Shown piece after piece: positions 44,007 through 46,315 of a stretch of 46,315 nucleotides of DNA. Position numbers and translations under genes: made by a program. A model generated the notes under the pieces. It made no database searches. It saw only the letters and a list, made by a program, of their open reading frames with translations, and was not told the origin of the DNA. This DNA is from DATDAW01 sp036524675 (lineage in GTDB: Bacteria > Verrucomicrobiota > Verrucomicrobiia > Chthoniobacterales > DASVRZ01), in assembly GCA_036524675.1 (NCBI GenBank), contig DATDBU010000032.1:1-46315 (forward strand), in the 5' to 3' direction. Position 1 is the first letter of the stretch; each line of letters starts with the position of its first letter.

Positions 44007-45853
44007 TAAACGGAGGCCCTGCGGCGGCGGACCCCGAAACCTAGCCCAGCCAAGCCAAAGAGGACGCAGACGGACGGTTCCGGGACCGAATGAATGGAAT
44101 CGGCAAGCAGAATCGTACCCTGGAAAATATCGCCGACAGAGTTGGCATCCGTGCCGGCCAGAGTAAGCTCCAGCTTTACATCCAACGAGCCGTCAGATGT
44201 AAGCGAGTCAATGCTCCCGAAGTCCAGGATGCGATCACTGAAATAAGCCTTCGCCGACACAAAGTCCGGAAATGTTTGGGAACTTGCAACCCCTTCGATA
44301 TAGATAGTGAGCCTTAGAGTATCGAACCCGTTGCCAGTGCCCGCCGCAATGGGATTGAGCAATCCGATTTGAAGAGACGAACCGGGATCCATGCTTCCGG
44401 TATCGAAAGAGAAAGACGTCGAGGCAGTGTAAAAATAGTCACTACCTTCAGCGTAGGCGACTCCAAGGACCGCGACGCCGTAGACGGCATTCGGATCCGT
44501 AACAGCAAGCGCGCTTCCGGCTAGCACGGAAGCCTGCTCCGCGGCAGTGGGCAGTCCCGTCGCGAAGGCAACTGAATTCGCCTGCGTTAGCGCGGACATG
44601 ACCGATTGGGTTGAAACGCCGGCACCCGAACTAGCGGTAGTTTTGGTTTCAACAGGTCCAATAGGAAAAACCACTCGAGCAGGAAAGGATCTCGCCTCCG
44701 CTGAAACATTGAAAACAAAGCTGCCGGCAGTCTTGGCCGAAGCGACAACCTCGCCGATCGCTGCCGATCCGGTGGCAAATGCAAGGGCAGAGCCTCCCAG
44801 AGCACCGCTACCCCCGCGTCCGCCATTCGCAGTGGCAGAAACATTAGCGATTTGCACGGAATCGGTCGTGGCGACCGCGACCGCGCTACCCCCGAGACCG
44901 CCTGTCTTGTTTGCGCCATTTACCTCGCCGCCATGGCCACCCGTCGCGTTCGCAATAAACGAATTCTCATCAGGGCCGGCTGAGAATATGATGATATTAT
45001 CTCCCGCAGGACTTCCAGACCCCGCAGGACTTCCAGATGGGGCAGCATCGATTGTCACAATGCTCTGCACACCGATCGAAATCGCGGTGGCTGTTCCTCC
45101 ATCGCCCCCCGTCCCTCCAAGTCCATAGCCCTTTCCAGCGTCTCCGCCACGAGCGAATGACTCTACCCTGCTTCCACGTTGAAATGGCACCATGTTTAGC
45201 GCAGTAGATGACACAGCATCGCCACCATTACCCCCTGAACCGGAGCCGCTGTAACCATCACCTCCTAAACCGCCAGATGCATGGACAACCGCATCGGGAC
45301 CACCTGACCACTGAGGAGAGTCATCCGAAACGGCCAATGCGTTGGCAGAAGCGTCGCCGCCTGCGCCGCCGTCGCCGCCGACCGCCGAAGTGCCAGACCC
45401 ATCGCCAGCACCGCCAGCTCCTCCGGAGCCTCCGCTCCCGCCTTGGCCATCCGCCCTGCTGCTAAGCAGGCTAAAGCTAGTCGCCTCAGCATTTCCACCC
45501 ACCCCGCCATTGCCCCCGTTCCCCCCATTGGCGTTCGAGCCTGCATCAGCGTTCCCACCGTCGCCGCCTTTTCCCCCTTCTCCTCCTTGGGCATCTGCAG
45601 ATGCAATCTCACCGACAACGGAGACCGCTGCGTTAGCCACGGCACTTTCACCATCGCCACCCGCGCCGCCGTTTCCAGGGGGATTTCCATCCGCGCCGGT
45701 CGAGCCTGCTACGCCGGAGTTGCCAATGTCGCTATCCCTAATCGCGCGAACCTGGATGGGCAAAAGTGTTAAAACGGCCATGGACGCGGCCAACGCGGAA
45801 GCTGAAAATCCAAGGCTCAAATTGAGCTGACTAGTAATCCGCTGGTAACGCAT
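44006..45853 (-). CDS. Glycine-rich repeat PEP-CTERM protein, paralog 2
   Basis: The ATG at 45853, preceded by AAGAGGAA, gives 615 residues; an ATG at 45886 adds 11 residues without a binding site. Signal peptide (GFSASALAASMAVLTLLPIQ), Gly-rich repeats (about 45-370) and the C-terminal domain parallel paralog 1, for example DPNAVYGVAVLGVAYAEGSD and SSLQIGLLNPIAAGTGNGFD. It ends in VPEPSVCVLFGLAGLGFGVR plus an RRRR tail, a complete PEP-CTERM signal. The difference in length from paralog 1 lies in the number of repeats. Probable fate: exosortase-processed surface protein. Confidence 0.88.
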   Translation of the reverse strand: MRYQRITSQLNLSLGFSASALAASMAVLTLLPIQVRAIRDSDIGNSGVAGSTGADGNPPGNGGAGGDGESAVANAAVSVVGEIASADAQGGEGGKGGDGGNADAGSNANGGNGGNGGVGGNAEATSFSLLSSRADGQGGSGGSGGAGGAGDGSGTSAVGGDGGAGGDASANALAVSDDSPQWSGGPDAVVHASGGLGGDGYSGSGSGGNGGDAVSSTALNMVPFQRGSRVESFARGGDAGKGYGLGGTGGDGGTATAISIGVQSIVTIDAAPSGSPAGSGSPAGDNIIIFSAGPDENSFIANATGGHGGEVNGANKTGGLGGSAVAVATTDSVQIANVSATANGGRGGSGALGGSALAFATGSAAIGEVVASAKTAGSFVFNVSAEARSFPARVVFPIGPVETKTTASSGAGVSTQSVMSALTQANSVAFATGLPTAAEQASVLAGSALAVTDPNAVYGVAVLGVAYAEGSDYFYTASTSFSFDTGSMDPGSSLQIGLLNPIAAGTGNGFDTLRLTIYIEGVASSQTFPDFVSAKAYFSDRILDFGSIDSLTSDGSLDVKLELTLAGTDANSVGDIFQGTILLADSIHSVPEPSVCVLFGLAGLGFGVRRRRASV

Positions 45854-45926
45854 ATAAATGTTCCTCTTACAATTGTTTATTACCAAGCGACCCCTTTTCC
45901 CATCATCGGAGTCGCCCTTGCAAGCC

Positions 45927-45945
45927 TGTTGTTAGGGGAACAACA
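45927..45945. promoter_or_regulatory. Conserved inverted repeat upstream of paralog 2
   Basis: TGTTGTT (45927-45933) and AACAACA (45939-45945) with spacer AGGGG. The arms are identical to those upstream of paralog 1 although the spacer differs by one G. Confidence 0.5.
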
Positions 45946-46083
45946 CGCCCTTCATTACGTGAGTTAAGAGAACGCTTGCAAGAAGAAATCTGCAAAAAGA
46001 ACCATCACCGAGCCGCAACTTCACAACGGCCTCCGCTTTCGCCGTGGATTAAAGAAACCGTTTAGGCGGTCGAGAGTTCCAAA

Positions 46084-46210
46084 GGAAACACTGATTAGTT
46101 CCGGGAAGAGAATTCAACCGCAGATTGCGCTAGTTTTCGCAGATGAAAGAATGAGATTTTTTAAAGATCTGCGTCCATTCGCATCATCTGCGGTTTAAAT
46201 CAGCGCTTCC
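46084..46210. repeat. MITE-like palindromic element, copy C
   Basis: The 127-bp element starts GGAAACACTGATT and ends AAATCAGCGCTTCC, with the same inner CCGCAGAT / ATCTGCGG arms as copy B and an extra CCATTCGCAT insertion before the last arm. It closes the 323-bp spacer between paralogs 2 and 3. Confidence 0.75.
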
Positions 46211-46315
46211 TAAACGGATGCCCTGCGGCGACGGACCACAAAACGAAGACCAGCCAAGCCGAAGAGGACGCAAGCGGACGGTTCCGGGACCGTGTGAATG
46301 GAATCGGCAAGCAGA
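46210..46315 (-). CDS. PEP-CTERM protein, paralog 3 (C-terminal end only)
   Basis: The frame enters from the right window edge and reads LLADSIHTVPEPSACVLFGL followed by AGLRFVV and an RRRR tail, ending at TAG 46210-46212. This is nearly identical to the C-terminus of paralog 2 and contains a full PEP-CTERM signal. The rest of the gene lies beyond the window. The tandem array therefore has at least three members. Confidence 0.85.
   Translation of the reverse strand, partial: LLADSIHTVPEPSACVLFGLAGLRFVVRRRRASV

Overview
The window looks like chromosomal DNA of a Gram-negative bacterium, most likely a Verrucomicrobiota member of the Chthoniobacter/Spartobacteria kind. This is inferred from the caa3/aa3-type oxidase cluster with System II cytochrome c maturation genes, the glycine-rich PEP-CTERM proteins, the outer-membrane proteins and the short interspersed palindromic repeats. 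No rRNA or tRNA is present to confirm it.

Layout. (1) 1-565 is the distal end of a CRISPR array of eight 36-bp repeats; no cas gene is in the window. (2) 656-6707, minus strand: a biuret amidohydrolase-like cysteine hydrolase, an outer-membrane beta-barrel protein, and a tight mannitol-type PTS operon (EIICB, PRD regulator, EIIA) with no mannitol-1-phosphate dehydrogenase. (3) 6859-10654, minus: RlmI-type rRNA methyltransferase, a decayed hicB-hicA remnant, lysine 2,3-aminomutase and transaldolase. (4) 10836-11911, plus: a DUF456 membrane protein and the RNase P RNA gene with its terminator. (5) 11969-14262, minus: a secreted double-psi-barrel-like protein, a family 2 glycosyltransferase and an IS630 transposase remnant. 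(6) 14344-25881, minus: a 13-gene respiratory cluster. It encodes cytochrome c oxidase subunits I, III, IV and II, two small unknown membrane proteins, heme A synthesis (CtaA, CtaB), copper delivery (SCO), a DUF420 protein, a lipoprotein, and ResB/CcsA for cytochrome c maturation. It therefore covers the enzyme, its heme and copper supply, and maturation of its electron donor. (7) 26046-29150, minus: error-prone polymerase DnaE2. (8) 29316-36638, plus: an OmpR-type two-component system followed by a complete RND tripartite efflux system; a CusR-box-like palindrome lies between kinase and efflux genes. (9) 36623-36990: a 21-bp minisatellite that starts inside the last codons of the RND gene. 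(10) 37245-40458, plus: an accessory patch of small orphan genes, a truncated acetyltransferase and a DUF2071 gene. (11) 40686-46315, minus: three tandem paralogous glycine-rich PEP-CTERM surface or secreted proteins (the third cut by the window edge), separated by nearly identical spacers that carry a MITE-like palindromic element and a conserved short inverted repeat.

The parts most worth a second look are the tandem PEP-CTERM/MITE array, the minisatellite grown from the RND gene tail, the two small unknown proteins and the large subunit III insertion in the oxidase operon, the PRD regulator that has lost its PRD1 histidines, and the hicBA fusion remnant. All functional statements come from reading the sequence; no database search was run.
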